Assembly: GCF_900115695.1 (NCBI RefSeq)
Contig: NZ_FOXK01000004.1
Location: 372,001-436,000 of the forward strand
DNA: 64,000 nucleotides
Direction of reading: 5' to 3'
From: Ectopseudomonas toyotomiensis
Lineage (GTDB): Bacteria; Pseudomonadota; Gammaproteobacteria; Pseudomonadales; Pseudomonadaceae
Positions 35,647 through 46,633 of this stretch are shown piece after piece. Every line of letters starts with the position of its first letter. Position 1 is the first letter of the stretch. A program made the position numbers and the translations under genes. A model generated the notes under the pieces. It was not told where the DNA came from, did no database searches, and worked only from the letters and a program-made list of their open reading frames with translations.

Positions 35647-36252
35647 TTACAGCAGCGGCTTGAGCGTCGGCCAGACATTCTCCAGCAACACCGCCTGCGC
35701 GGACTCGGTCGGGTGAATGCCATCGGCCTGCATCATCCCCGGCACACCACCGACACCCTCGAGAAAGAATGGCACCAGCGGCACCTTCTTCTGCTCCGCC
35801 AAATCAGCGAAAACCTGGGCGAAAGACGTGGTGTAGCGCGCACCATAGTTGGGTGGCAGACGCATACCGAGAAGCAGCACATCGGCACCGGCAGACTGCG
35901 ATCTATCGATCATCGACGCAAGATTCTGTTGCAATTGCGCTGGGGGCTGGCCACGCAGACCATCGTTGCCGCCCAACTCGATGATGACCAGTTCCGGCTT
36001 GTGCTCTGCAAGCAGCGCAGAGAGCCGCGCAGCGCCGCCTGCGCTGGTGTCGCCACTGATCGAGGCATTGACCACCGAATGCTCGAAACCCTCTTCTTCG
36101 AGGCGTTTTTCCAGCAAGGCGACCCAGCCCTGGCGGCTATCCAGGCCAAAAGCGGCGCTGATACTATCGCCGACCACAAGCAGGGTGCCTGCAACCGTTC
36201 CCTGAGCCCAGAGCATCAGGGTCAAGGCACCACTCAACCACCATGCACGCAT
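35647..36252 (-). CDS. tesA: TesA, periplasmic arylesterase / lysophospholipase L1 (SGNH hydrolase)
   Basis: TesA hydrolyses acyl-thioesters, lysophospholipids and aryl esters in the periplasm. The 201-residue protein has a signal peptide (about 1-22) and the SGNH blocks: VVGDSIS (Ser30), the Gly of block II, ELGGNDG, and the catalytic DGIHP near the C-terminus. Its start region overlaps the predicted 5' leader of the divergent ybbA-like gene; the ATGs are 12 nt apart. This is the same tesA/ybbA/ybbP arrangement as in E. coli, suggesting a linked role in lipid export or recycling. Confidence 0.95.
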   Translation of the reverse strand: MRAWWLSGALTLMLWAQGTVAGTLLVVGDSISAAFGLDSRQGWVALLEKRLEEEGFEHSVVNASISGDTSAGGAARLSALLAEHKPELVIIELGGNDGLRGQPPAQLQQNLASMIDRSQSAGADVLLLGMRLPPNYGARYTTSFAQVFADLAEQKKVPLVPFFLEGVGGVPGMMQADGIHPTESAQAVLLENVWPTLKPLL

Positions 36253-36263
36253 TTGGAATCTCC

Positions 36264-36947
36264 ATGACTTCGAGCATTCTCGCTGCGCGGAACCTTAACA
36301 AAGTGGTCAGCAGCGCGGAAGGCGAGCTGACCATCCTCCATGACCTCGATCTTGAACTGAGCAAAGGCGACAGCCTGGCCATCGTCGGCGCCTCAGGCTC
36401 TGGCAAATCCACCCTGCTCGGATTGCTCGCCGGTCTGGACCTGCCAAGCGGCGGCGCCGTACTGCTGGCCGGCAAGAACCTCAGCGAACTCGATGAAGAC
36501 CAGCGTGCGCGCCTGCGCGCCGAGCATGTGGGGTTCGTATTCCAGTCGTTCCAGTTGCTCGACAGCCTCAACGCGCTGGAGAACGTGATGCTGCCGCTGG
36601 AGCTGGAAGGCCACGCCGATGCGCGCCAGCGTGCCCGGGCGCTGCTCGAGCGCGTCGGCCTGGGTCAACGTCTGACGCACTACCCACGCCAGCTATCCGG
36701 TGGCGAGCAACAGCGCGTGGCCATTGCCCGCGCCTTCGCTGCAGAGCCGGACGTGCTGTTCGCCGATGAGCCCACCGGCAACCTCGACAGCCACACCGGA
36801 GAACGCATCAGCGATCTGCTCTTTCAGCTCAACCAGGAACGCGGTACCACCCTGGTGCTGGTCACCCACGACGAGCGCCTGGCGCACCGCTGCCAGCGTC
36901 TGATTCGCCTGGAAGCCGGACACCTGATCGATCGCGTGGAGCCCTGA
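36264..36947 (+). CDS. ybbA: ABC transporter ATPase YbbA (LolD/MacB-like)
   Basis: The 227-residue ATPase has Walker [10 protein letters not shown] (42-50), signature LSGGEQQR, and Walker B with [12 protein letters not shown]. It belongs to the MacB/LolD-type subfamily of ABC transporters that act on envelope molecules rather than import nutrients. It overlaps the permease gene by 1 nt (TGATG), and tesA diverges. I chose the ATG at 36264 for its GGA element and family-like N-terminus ([10 protein letters not shown]). The substrate is unknown; an envelope lipid or acyl species is a reasonable inference from TesA. Confidence 0.93.
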   Translation: MTSSILAARNLNKVVSSAEGELTILHDLDLELSKGDSLAIVGASGSGKSTLLGLLAGLDLPSGGAVLLAGKNLSELDEDQRARLRAEHVGFVFQSFQLLDSLNALENVMLPLELEGHADARQRARALLERVGLGQRLTHYPRQLSGGEQQRVAIARAFAAEPDVLFADEPTGNLDSHTGERISDLLFQLNQERGTTLVLVTHDERLAHRCQRLIRLEAGHLIDRVEP

Positions 36948-39451
36948 TGAAACGCGTGCCCGTCACTCGCCTGTTTTCGCTCGCTGCACGCCAACTGCTG
37001 CGCGATGCCCGCGCCGGCGAGTTGCGGGTGCTGTTCTTCGCCTTGCTGGTCGCGGTGGCCGCCAGCAGCGCCATCGGTTATTTCAGCGCACGCCTGAATG
37101 ACGCCATGCTGCTGCGTGCCAGCGAATTTCTCGCTGCAGATCTACGTCTAAGCGGCAGCTCGCCGGCCAGCCAGGAACAGATAGACGCGGGGCTCAAGCT
37201 GGGTCTCGATCACGCACAAGCGGTGGAGTTTTCCAGTGTGGTGGCGGCCCAGGAAGGCATTCAGCTGGCCAGCGTCAAGGCAGCCAATAGCCTTTATCCG
37301 CTGCGCGGCGAACTGAGGAGCGCTACCGAACCCTACGCACCAGAGGAAGCGGGTTCCGGCCCGCGCCCCGGAGAAGTCTGGGCCGAAGCGCGCCTGATGG
37401 TCGCGCTGAATCTGAAGATTGGCGATGAACTGGAAATAGGCGCCAAAACCCTGCGCTTGAGCCGTGTGCTCACCTATGACCCGGACACTGCTGGCGACTT
37501 TTACAGCCTGACGCCGCGCGTGCTGATGCACCTGGACGACCTTGCCGCGACTGAAGTGGTACAACCCGGTAGCCGTGTACGCTTTCGTGAACTCTGGCGC
37601 GGCGATGCCAATGCCCTGGCGGCCTACCGTCAGGCAGTCGAAGCCGGCCTGGAACCCAATCAGCGCCTGGACGACGCTCGCGATGGCAATCGCCAGGTCG
37701 GCGGCGCCCTCGGCCGCGCGGAACGTTATCTGAACCTGGCCAGCCTGGCAGCTGTGTTGCTCGCTGGTGTCGCGGTAGCACTCTCGGCCGCTCGCTTCGC
37801 GGCGAGGCGCTTCGATGCCAGCGCGCTGCTGCGTTGCCTCGGGCTATCACGGCGTGAAGCGTTGGCCCTGTTCGGCCTGCAGCTGGCGTTGCTCGGGCTG
37901 ATCGCCTGCCTGATCGGCGCGCTGCTGGGCTGGGCCGGCCAACACGTGCTCTTCTATCTGCTGCGCGGGCTGATCCCGGATGATCTGCCGCCTGCCGACC
38001 TGTGGCCCGCATTGGCCGGCATGGCCACCGGCCTGGTGGCATTGGCCGGTTTCGCCCTGCCGCCGCTGGCCGCGCTCGGCCGCGTGCCGCCGCTGCGCGT
38101 CTTGCGCCGCGATATGCTGCCGGTGCCGGCCAGCTCCTGGCTGGTCTACGGTGCAGCGCTGATCGCACTGGGTTTGATCATGTGGCGCCTGAGCCTGGAT
38201 CTGCGCCTGACGCTGGCATTACTGGGTGGCGGACTACTCGCCGCATTGCTACTCGGCGGCCTGTTGTTGCTCGGCTTGCAAAGCCTGCGCCGCCTGCTGC
38301 AGCGCGCTGCCCTGCCCTGGCGCCTGGGCCTGGGCCAACTGCTACGCCATCCGCTGGCTGCAGCCGGGCAATCGCTGGCGTTCGGCCTGATCCTGCTGGC
38401 CATGGCGCTGATCGCCCTGCTGCGCGGCGAGCTGCTCGATACCTGGCAGGACCAGTTGCCGGAGGACGCGCCCAATCATTTCGCCCTCAATGTGCTGCCT
38501 GCCGAGCGCGACGCGTTCGCCGCACGCCTGGCCGAGCTATCGCCGCATCCTGCCCCGCTGTATCCCGTGGTGCCGGGCCGACTGATCATGATCAACGGTG
38601 AGCCGGTACGCCAATTGGTAACCAAGGAAAGTCGCGGCGAGCGCGCCATCCAGCGCGACCTGAGCCTGACCTGGGCCGAGGACCTGCCATCCGACAACCT
38701 GATCACCGCTGGTAATTGGTGGGGCGCTGCGCACGCCAGCGAGCTGCCTGGCGTTTCCGTCGAATCCGAGCTGGCCGAAAGCCTGCAACTGAAGCTCGGC
38801 GACCAGTTGCGTTTCAACGTCGGCGGGATCGAACGCGACGCGCAGGTGACCAGTCTGCGCCAGGTGGATTGGGACAGCTTCCAGCCCAACTTCTACATGA
38901 TCTTCGAGCCGCAGACCCTGCAGGACCTGCCTGCCACCTATCTGACCAGCTTTTACCTGCCGCCCGGCCAGGATGCGGAGCTCATAACGCTCAGTCGCGC
39001 CTTCCCCAGCGTGACGCTGCTGCAGGTCGACGCCCTGCTGGCGCAACTGCGCAGCATCCTCGCTCAGGTCACCCTGGCCATCGAGTACGTGCTGTTGTTC
39101 GTACTCGCCGCCGGCATCACCGTGCTGCTCGCTGGGCTGCAGGCGACACTGGACGAACGCATCCGCCAGGGCGCGCTGCTGCGCGCACTGGGTGCCGAAC
39201 GCAAGCTGCTGATCAGCGCTCGCCGCGCCGAGTTCGGCCTGCTCGGCGCGGCTGCCGGCCTGCTGGCCGCGCTTGGCTGCGAGCTGGTGAGCTTTCTGCT
39301 CTATCGCTACGCATTCGACATGAGCTGGCAACCGCACCCCTGGCTGCTTCTGCTGCCGCTGATCGGCGCCCTGCTGATCGGTCTGGCTGGCGTGCTCGGC
39401 ACTCGCCGCGCACTGAATGCCAGCCCGTTGAGCGTGCTACGCGAAGGCTGA
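36947..39451 (+). CDS. ybbP: ABC transporter permease YbbP (FtsX-like)
   Basis: The 834-residue protein has an N-terminal membrane helix (about 25-45), a long periplasmic domain, and two FtsX-like blocks of membrane helices. These lie around 260-500 and near the C-terminus (about 700-830), with a second extracytoplasmic region of some 170 residues between. This duplicated FtsX layout is that of YbbP. It is translationally coupled to ybbA. The pair is expected to work as a mechanotransmitting or lipid-handling ABC system in the inner membrane. The first TM helix is preceded by a basic cytoplasmic stretch, consistent with an inside N-terminus. Confidence 0.92.
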   Translation: MKRVPVTRLFSLAARQLLRDARAGELRVLFFALLVAVAASSAIGYFSARLNDAMLLRASEFLAADLRLSGSSPASQEQIDAGLKLGLDHAQAVEFSSVVAAQEGIQLASVKAANSLYPLRGELRSATEPYAPEEAGSGPRPGEVWAEARLMVALNLKIGDELEIGAKTLRLSRVLTYDPDTAGDFYSLTPRVLMHLDDLAATEVVQPGSRVRFRELWRGDANALAAYRQAVEAGLEPNQRLDDARDGNRQVGGALGRAERYLNLASLAAVLLAGVAVALSAARFAARRFDASALLRCLGLSRREALALFGLQLALLGLIACLIGALLGWAGQHVLFYLLRGLIPDDLPPADLWPALAGMATGLVALAGFALPPLAALGRVPPLRVLRRDMLPVPASSWLVYGAALIALGLIMWRLSLDLRLTLALLGGGLLAALLLGGLLLLGLQSLRRLLQRAALPWRLGLGQLLRHPLAAAGQSLAFGLILLAMALIALLRGELLDTWQDQLPEDAPNHFALNVLPAERDAFAARLAELSPHPAPLYPVVPGRLIMINGEPVRQLVTKESRGERAIQRDLSLTWAEDLPSDNLITAGNWWGAAHASELPGVSVESELAESLQLKLGDQLRFNVGGIERDAQVTSLRQVDWDSFQPNFYMIFEPQTLQDLPATYLTSFYLPPGQDAELITLSRAFPSVTLLQVDALLAQLRSILAQVTLAIEYVLLFVLAAGITVLLAGLQATLDERIRQGALLRALGAERKLLISARRAEFGLLGAAAGLLAALGCELVSFLLYRYAFDMSWQPHPWLLLLPLIGALLIGLAGVLGTRRALNASPLSVLREG

Positions 39452-39505
39452 GAACCGTGAGAGGGGTTTGCTAAACTTGGCGCCCCTCTTCATACCCGAG
39501 ACACC

Positions 39506-40003
39506 ATGAGCCGCTATCGCCCCCCTCGCCCTGCCGGTACACCACTGATCACGCCAGAGGGCGAAGCACGACTGCGCGCCGAACTTCACGAGTTGTGGCA
39601 TGTGCGCAGGCCACAGGTGACGCAATCGGTCAGCGAAGCGGCGGCGCAGGGCGATCGTTCGGAGAACGCCGAATACACCTACGGCAAGAAGATGCTACGC
39701 GAGATTGACAGCCGTGTGCGCTTTCTCACCAAGCGTCTGGAGAAGCTCAAGGTCGTCAGCGACAAACCGTCCGATCCGAACAAGGTGTACTTCGGTGCCT
39801 GGGTCACCATCGAAGACGAAGACGGCGAACAGTCGCGCTACCGCATTGTCGGCCCCGACGAGCTGGACCTGAAACAGGGCCTGATCAGTATCGACTCGCC
39901 TCTGGCCCGCGCCCTGGTCGGCAAGGAGCTGGACGCCGAAGTGCGGGTGCACAGCCCCAGTGGAGAGAAGACCTGCTATATCGTCGAGATCGAATATCCC
40001 TAG
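39506..40003 (+). CDS. greB: transcript cleavage factor GreB
   Basis: GreB enters the RNA polymerase secondary channel and restarts backtracked complexes by RNA cleavage. The 165-residue protein has the coiled-coil tip motif GDRSENAEY with the catalytic acidic residues, and a C-terminal FKBP-like domain ([16 protein letters not shown], then [14 protein letters not shown]). The basic patch and [12 protein letters not shown] start favour GreB over GreA. It follows ybbP by 54 nt, so it might be co-transcribed. A REP-like doublet comes immediately after. Confidence 0.94.
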   Translation: MSRYRPPRPAGTPLITPEGEARLRAELHELWHVRRPQVTQSVSEAAAQGDRSENAEYTYGKKMLREIDSRVRFLTKRLEKLKVVSDKPSDPNKVYFGAWVTIEDEDGEQSRYRIVGPDELDLKQGLISIDSPLARALVGKELDAEVRVHSPSGEKTCYIVEIEYP

Positions 40004-40008
40004 GTGCT

Positions 40009-40073
40009 GTAGAAGCGAGCTCTGCTCGCAATAATGGCGTTTAAAAAGCTTCGCGAGCAGAGCTCGCTCCTAC
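40009..40073. repeat. REP-like inverted doublet (GTAGGAGCGAGCTCTGCTCGC family)
   Basis: The left arm GTAGAAGCGAGCTCTGCTCG and a facing right arm ending GAGCAGAGCTCGCTCCTAC are separated by about 20 nt. It starts 6 nt after greB and may act as its transcript-end structure. The GTAG foot is again present. Confidence 0.78.
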
Positions 40074-40101
40074 GCAGATGGCCGACTTCCCCACAGCCCA
40101 G

Positions 40102-40410
40102 CTAGCGCCGGGTAATCAGCCCCTGACGCGCCACCCGCACCAGCTCACCGACAGTTTGTGCCAGGTCCTCGGCGCTGGGGGCCTGGATCACGGCCAGATC
40201 GAAGCTGTCGCGCGCGAAGCGGCTCAGCGACTCGCCGTTCTGCACGAACTGGATGCGAAAGGCACGCGACCCGGCCCAGCGCTTGGGCCAGCCTTCGAGA
40301 TAGCGCAGCAAGGTAGGCTGGTGGCTGCCGCCCAGCAGCACGCGCGGATTGCGCAGCAGCAGGCCCGAGGTGATGGGCGCCAGACGAATAAGGGGTTGGG
40401 GACAGATCAT
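40102..40410 (-). CDS. hypothetical protein (methyltransferase-like fragment)
   Basis: The 102-residue protein is unrecognised. Its C-terminal half, FDLAVIQAPSAEDLAQTVGELVRVARQGL, resembles the strand-helix-strand pattern after motif II of SAM-dependent methyltransferases. The N-terminal GxGxG nucleotide motif is missing, so it cannot be a complete enzyme of that class. The ATG at 40410 has GGAG 8 nt upstream, supporting a real gene. It lies between greB and lipA, in a place where I recall P. aeruginosa having a hypothetical gene. No function is proposed. Confidence 0.6.
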   Translation of the reverse strand: MICPQPLIRLAPITSGLLLRNPRVLLGGSHQPTLLRYLEGWPKRWAGSRAFRIQFVQNGESLSRFARDSFDLAVIQAPSAEDLAQTVGELVRVARQGLITRR

Positions 40411-41876
<1,466 letters not shown>

Positions 41877-41889
41877 ACTGCTGCGCTTC

Positions 41890-41955
41890 GTAGGGTGCGC
41901 CGCGCGCACCGGATGCTGGGAACGTCGGCATTTCGGTGCGCTCGGCGCACCCTGC
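41890..41955. repeat. REP-like inverted doublet (GTAGGGTGCGCC family) between lipA and the foldase
   Basis: Arms GTAGGGTGCGCCGCGCGCACC (first 20 nt shown by GTAGGGTGCGCC) and GGTGCGCTCGGCGCACC face each other across about 24 nt. It lies in the lipA-foldase gap, 14 nt after the lipA stop, and could limit read-through or protect the lipA message. Confidence 0.75.
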
Positions 41956-42003
41956 GAGGTACCAGCGCTGAGCAATGGTTCGAACGCCTTACTGGAACCT
42001 GCC

Positions 42004-43035
42004 GTGAAGAAAACCCTGTTCGCCCTGCCTTTACTGATCGTTGCCGGCCTGGCGTTGATGCTTTACCTGCAACCCGGACACCAACCGACCCAATTCATGC
42101 CTCCCGCCGCCACTGCCAAGGCTACGCAGCCTGGACCGGCCCCGGCTGCAGAGGCCTTAACAGCGACCAACCAAAAAACGCAGAAGAAGGCCACGACGCC
42201 GACCCTGCCCAGCTCCTTCGTCGGCACCGAAGTCGACGGCAGCTTTCGCGTGGACGCTGCCGGCAATCTGATCATCAGCGAAGACATCCGCCGGATCTTC
42301 GATTACTTCCTCGCCAGCATCGGCGAGGAAAGCCTGGATGCCAGCGTGTCACGCCTGCGCAATTACATTGACAGCCAATTGCAGGAACCTGCACGAGCCC
42401 GCGCGCAGGCACTGCTGGAGCAATACCTGAGCTACAAGCGAGAGCTGGTGCTGCTGGAGCGCGACCTGCCACAAATGGCCAGCCTGGACGCCATGCGCCA
42501 GCGCGAGACCGCCGTGCAGGCCCTGCGCGCAAGGTTGTTCGACAGCGAAACCCACCAGGCCTTCTTCGCCCGTGAGGAAGGCTACAATCGCTTCACTCTG
42601 GAGCGCCTGGCCATCCAGCACGACAGCACAATGAGCGCAGAGGAAAGAGGCGTTGCCATCGACCGCCTGCGCGCATCCCTGCCTGAAGAGCTGCAGGACG
42701 CCGTACTGCCGCAGTTGCAGCAGGAACTGCGGCAGCACACCGCACGCCTGCAGGCCGAAGGCGCCAGCGCGGCGCAGATCCGCCAGATGCGTCAGCAGTT
42801 GGTAGGCGCCGAAGCCACCACGCGCCTGGAGGCGCTGGATAGCCAACGACAGAACTGGCAGCGACGTCTGGATGACTACATCACCGCCAAGACGAAGATT
42901 CAGGCCAATGAGGGGCTCAGCAACAGCGACAAGCGCGTGGCGATCGAGGCCCTGGCAGCAGAACGTTTCGATGAGCGTGAACGCCTGCGCCTGGACGCCG
43001 CCGAGCAATTGGCGGCGGCCAACAAGAAGCAGTAG
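42004..43035 (+). CDS. lifO: lipase-specific foldase (Lif, LipH/LifO)
   Basis: The foldase is an inner-membrane-anchored periplasmic chaperone that folds LipA before secretion. The 343-residue protein has a single N-terminal membrane helix (about 4-22), a Pro/Ala-rich variable linker (about 25-70) and a mostly helical binding domain. The foldase signature [14 protein letters not shown] lies at about residues 98-111. The start is GTG (42004) with a weak GGA element. The order lipA-foldase is standard. A REP-like doublet in the 127-nt gap is an unusual separator. Confidence 0.95.
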   Translation: MKKTLFALPLLIVAGLALMLYLQPGHQPTQFMPPAATAKATQPGPAPAAEALTATNQKTQKKATTPTLPSSFVGTEVDGSFRVDAAGNLIISEDIRRIFDYFLASIGEESLDASVSRLRNYIDSQLQEPARARAQALLEQYLSYKRELVLLERDLPQMASLDAMRQRETAVQALRARLFDSETHQAFFAREEGYNRFTLERLAIQHDSTMSAEERGVAIDRLRASLPEELQDAVLPQLQQELRQHTARLQAEGASAAQIRQMRQQLVGAEATTRLEALDSQRQNWQRRLDDYITAKTKIQANEGLSNSDKRVAIEALAAERFDERERLRLDAAEQLAAANKKQ

Positions 43036-43038
43036 ACC

Positions 43039-44058
43039 TCAGGCGCTGTCGCGCATCACCAGTTCGAAGCCGACGTCGATGCAGTGCTGCTCCGGCGTTT
43101 CGCCACGCATCAGCGCCAGCAGCATGTTCGCCGCCAGCTCACCGACACGACCACGGGTGGTACGCACGGTACTCAAGGCCGGATGCATCCAGGCTGCAGC
43201 TGGCAAATCGTTGAAACCGGCGATGGCCAGGCGTCCCGGCACGTCCAGACCCAACTGACGCGCGCGGAACAGCGCGCCCATGGCCAGGTCGTCGTTGTTG
43301 AAGAACACCGCATCGATCTGCGGCTGCTGTGCCAGCAGGCGATCGAGCAACTCGGCGCCCAAGCCGATGGATGACAACTGCGGTGTCAGCAACTCCAACG
43401 CCGGATCATGTCGATTGAGGTAGCGCATCACCTGACGGTAGCCTTCTGCGCGCTGCAGGGTGCGTGGGTCAAGCTGCGCTGCGGCGAAGGCGATATGGCG
43501 GTAACCACGCTGCACCAGGGCACGGGTCATCGCGGCCCCCGCTTCGACCTGAGAGAAGCCGACGCAGTAATCCTCCGGCTCCTCGCTCAATTCCATCAAC
43601 GTCACCAATGGGCAACTGCTGGCACCGAGGATTTCGCGCGCCGCATCGCTGCGCTCGAAGCCAGTGAGCAGCAGCCCCGCTGGCTGGTGCGCCAGATAGG
43701 AACGCAATAGACGCTCATCCTCCTCGACCCGGTAATGACTGACGCCGATCATCATTTCGAAGCCGGCCGGCATCAGCACCCGCTGGATGGCCTCCACGGT
43801 ATCGACGAACACCGAGTTCGACAGCGACGGGATAACTACCGCCACCAGGTTCGAGCGTGAACTGGCCAATGCCCGCGCAGCCGGATTAGGCACGTAACCC
43901 AGCGCCTGGGCCGCGCGCATCACCTGCTCGCGCAACGCATCGGACACCCGCCCCGGCTGCGACAGCGCGCGCGAAGCGGACATCAACGAGCAGCCCGCGG
44001 CCTTGGCCACGTCGGACAAGGTGACACGTTCTGCGGACCGGCGACGGCGTTGGCTCAT
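43039..44058 (-). CDS. gntR: LacI-family regulator, GntR (gluconate) type
   Basis: The 339-residue protein has a LacI HTH (about 12-35, VTLSDVAKAAGCSLMSASRA) and a periplasmic-binding-protein-like effector domain. The effector half contains PNPAARALASSRSNLVAVV and FNNDDLAMGALF. The best family match is the gluconate repressor GntR of pseudomonads, and the neighbouring gluconokinase supports this. I am fairly sure of the LacI family and less of the ligand. The ATG at 44058 has TTGGAGG 5 nt upstream. It is the last gene of the gluconate-type locus, 177 nt after dctP. Confidence 0.88.
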   Translation of the reverse strand: MSQRRRRSAERVTLSDVAKAAGCSLMSASRALSQPGRVSDALREQVMRAAQALGYVPNPAARALASSRSNLVAVVIPSLSNSVFVDTVEAIQRVLMPAGFEMMIGVSHYRVEEDERLLRSYLAHQPAGLLLTGFERSDAAREILGASSCPLVTLMELSEEPEDYCVGFSQVEAGAAMTRALVQRGYRHIAFAAAQLDPRTLQRAEGYRQVMRYLNRHDPALELLTPQLSSIGLGAELLDRLLAQQPQIDAVFFNNDDLAMGALFRARQLGLDVPGRLAIAGFNDLPAAAWMHPALSTVRTTRGRVGELAANMLLALMRGETPEQHCIDVGFELVMRDSA

Positions 44059-44112
44059 AGCGCCTCCAATGATTTCAGCGGCCGATTCTACCAGCCCCAC
44101 CGGGGAATAAAG

Positions 44113-44176
44113 CGCGGGACACGCCGCCCGGGGTAACGCCACCATGCAAGGAGCGTTACCACCTGCGTGCCCCGCG
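44113..44176 (-). other. 64-nt nested stem-loop between dctP and gntR
   Basis: Outer arms CGCGGGACACGC and GCGTGCCCCGCG (one mismatch) enclose inner arms GGTAACGC (44132-44139) and GCGTTACC (44153-44160). The structure lies 59 nt after dctP on the transcript. It may terminate or attenuate into gntR or protect the upstream message. The inner GTAACGC/GCGTTAC could also be an operator. Confidence 0.55.
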
Positions 44177-44235
44177 AAACTGCGAACCTGCCCAGAATCA
44201 GCGGCGCACTGAGCGCGCCAATCCTGGGCAAGCCC

Positions 44236-45249
44236 TTATAGAGCGGCCTTTTCGGCCTCAGCCTGCACCTGATCGAACAGTTGCTGACCGACTGTGTCGA
44301 CGACCTTCTGGATCGCTGGCGCGGCCTGCTCACGCATGCGCTGCACTTGCGCCGCTTCCACTTCGTTGATCTGCATACCCTTGTCTTTCAGCTCGGCCAG
44401 GGCACGGGCAGCTTCCTCGCGGGTGTCCTTACGCTCGAAGTCACGCGCCTTCTTCGCCGCTTCCAGCAGGATGTTCTGCTCGGTTTGCGACAGGCCATCC
44501 CACCAGCGCTTGGACACGGTGACGATCCACGGGCTGTACACGTGGTTGGTCACGGTCAGGTACTTCTGCACCTCGTAGAATTTCGAGGAAAGAATGGTGT
44601 TGAAGGGATTTTCCTGGCCGTCGACGGCCTTGGTCTCCAGCGCGGTGAACAGCTCGGAGAATGGTAGCGGCACGGCATTGGCGCCCATCAGTTTGAAGGT
44701 CTCGAGGAATACCGGGTTGGGCATCACGCGCAGTTTGACGCCGGAGAGGTCCTCCAGCCTGCTGATCGGCCGCGTGTTGTTGGTCAGGTTGCGGAAGCCG
44801 TTCTCCCAGTACACCAAGCCGACCAGGCCCTTCTCTTCCAGCTTGTCCATTACCTGGCGGCCCACCGGGCCGTCGAGCACGGCATCGGCCTGCTCGGCAC
44901 TGCTGAACAGGAAAGGCGTGTCCCACACCGCCATTTCCTTGGTGATGCCCACCAGGGTCGCGGTGGAACCGACCATCATTTCCTGCGCGCCGCCAATCAG
45001 CGCACTCTGCATCTGATCATCCGAGCCCAGGCTGGCGGCACCGAAGGTACGCACCTTCAGCTTGCCGTCGGAGGCCTTGGCGACCTCCTCGGCGAACAAC
45101 TTGGCCGCGCGGCCCTGATTGCTGTTCTCGTTGAGACCGTAACCGAAGCGGATCATGCGTGAGCGCACGTCATCGGCATGGACGGTGAAACTGGCGAGCG
45201 GACTGCACAGCATGGCAGCGGTGAGGATGGCGAGCAGTGGACGTTTCAT
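44236..45249 (-). CDS. dctP: TRAP transporter substrate-binding protein DctP
   Basis: The 337-residue periplasmic protein has a signal peptide (about 1-25, ending TVHA) and the DctP fold. The conserved carboxylate-binding Arg is expected in GVKLRVMPNP, and the family pattern QENPFNTILSSKFYEVQKYL is present. It delivers a sugar acid or C4-like acid to DctQM using a sodium gradient. Context with gluconokinase points to gluconate or a similar aldonate. It starts 57 nt after dctM ends. Confidence 0.9.
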   Translation of the reverse strand: MKRPLLAILTAAMLCSPLASFTVHADDVRSRMIRFGYGLNENSNQGRAAKLFAEEVAKASDGKLKVRTFGAASLGSDDQMQSALIGGAQEMMVGSTATLVGITKEMAVWDTPFLFSSAEQADAVLDGPVGRQVMDKLEEKGLVGLVYWENGFRNLTNNTRPISRLEDLSGVKLRVMPNPVFLETFKLMGANAVPLPFSELFTALETKAVDGQENPFNTILSSKFYEVQKYLTVTNHVYSPWIVTVSKRWWDGLSQTEQNILLEAAKKARDFERKDTREEAARALAELKDKGMQINEVEAAQVQRMREQAAPAIQKVVDTVGQQLFDQVQAEAEKAAL

Positions 45250-45306
45250 CGGGTCTACCTCTTATTGTTGTGAATGATGTCGGCGCGCCAACGCCGTCAG
45301 GTCAAC

Positions 45307-46584
45307 TCAGCGCAGCCAGGCCAGCGGCACGGTGACGATGGACGGAAACGCCACCAGCATCGCGACGATGATCAGGTAAATCAGGAAGAACGGCATGACG
45401 CCGCGTACCAGCACTTCCATGCGCAACTTGCCGATACCACCGACGACGTTAAGCACGGTGCCCACAGGCGGCGTGATCAGGCCGATGGAGCCGATCAGCA
45501 CAAACATCACGCCGAAGTACACCGGATCGACACCGGCCTTGATCGCGATGGGAGCCAGTACCGGTGCCAGAATCAGGATGGTCGGGGTCAGGTCGAGCAC
45601 CATGCCCACTGCGATCATCAGCAGCATGATCGCCAGCACCAGCAGTCGCGGGTGTTCGGCCAACGGCCCGAGCATGGCGCCAATCTCGTCCGGTAACTGC
45701 GCCAGGGTGATCATGTAGGCCGATACCGTGGCAGCGGCGCACAGGAACATCACCGACGCCGTGGTGCGGCTGGCGCGGGTCAGGGTTTCCATCAGATCGC
45801 CCCAGCTCAGCTCGCGGTAGAGCAAGGTGGAAACGGCCAAGGCGTAGACCGCAGCGACCACCGCCGCTTCGGTAGGGGTGAAGATACCGAAGCGCAGACC
45901 ACCGACGATGATTACCGGCAACATCAGCGCCGCAGCACCGTCGATCAGCACCCGACGACGCTCGGCGGCGCTGGCCTTGGGTGGCGTTGGCTCGGTGAAA
46001 CCCCGGGCGATCAGAGTCCAGGCAATGATCAGACCTGCGCCCATGATCAGCCCCGGCACCAGACCTGCCATGAACAGCTGGCTGATGGAGGTGTTGGTGA
46101 CCACGCCATAGATCACGAACGGCATCGATGGCGGAATGATCGGCGCGATGATGCCGCCAGCGGCTACCAGTCCCGCCGAGGAATGCACCGGATAACCGCG
46201 CTGGCGCATCATCGGCAACAGCAAGGTGGCCAGTGCCGCGGTATCGGCCAGTGCCGAACCGGACATACTGGCCAGTAGCACGGCGGCCGCAATGGCAACG
46301 TAACCGAGGCCTCCGCGCAGGTGGCCAAAGTAGGCCTGCGCCATGGCGATGATGCGCCGGGAAATACCGCCGGCGTTCATCAGTTCGCCAGCCAGTATGA
46401 AGAACGGCACCGCCAGCAGCGGGAAGCTGTCAGCGCCGGCGAGCAGGTTCTGCGCCAGCAACTGCACGTCCCAGAAATCCAGGTACCACATCAGTACGGC
46501 CGCGGTGAGGATCAGGGCGAAGGCGATGGGCATGCCGAATGCCATGAACCCCAGCAGGGAAGAAAGAAATACCGCGACAGTCAT
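45307..46584 (-). CDS. dctM: TRAP transporter large membrane subunit DctM
   Basis: The 425-residue protein has about twelve membrane helices and the TRAP large-subunit patterns FPLLAVPFFILAGELMNAGGI near the start and IGLITPPVGTVLNVV near the end. It forms the ion-coupled translocation channel with the small subunit, which here is the C-terminal half of the upstream fusion protein. The gap to that gene is 49 nt and to dctP 57 nt, so one transcript is likely. Confidence 0.93.
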   Translation of the reverse strand: MTVAVFLSSLLGFMAFGMPIAFALILTAAVLMWYLDFWDVQLLAQNLLAGADSFPLLAVPFFILAGELMNAGGISRRIIAMAQAYFGHLRGGLGYVAIAAAVLLASMSGSALADTAALATLLLPMMRQRGYPVHSSAGLVAAGGIIAPIIPPSMPFVIYGVVTNTSISQLFMAGLVPGLIMGAGLIIAWTLIARGFTEPTPPKASAAERRRVLIDGAAALMLPVIIVGGLRFGIFTPTEAAVVAAVYALAVSTLLYRELSWGDLMETLTRASRTTASVMFLCAAATVSAYMITLAQLPDEIGAMLGPLAEHPRLLVLAIMLLMIAVGMVLDLTPTILILAPVLAPIAIKAGVDPVYFGVMFVLIGSIGLITPPVGTVLNVVGGIGKLRMEVLVRGVMPFFLIYLIIVAMLVAFPSIVTVPLAWLR

Positions 46585-46633
46585 CGGCAGGTCCTCGCTG
46601 GGCAGTGCCCGTATTGTTGGAATTGGGCCAGCA

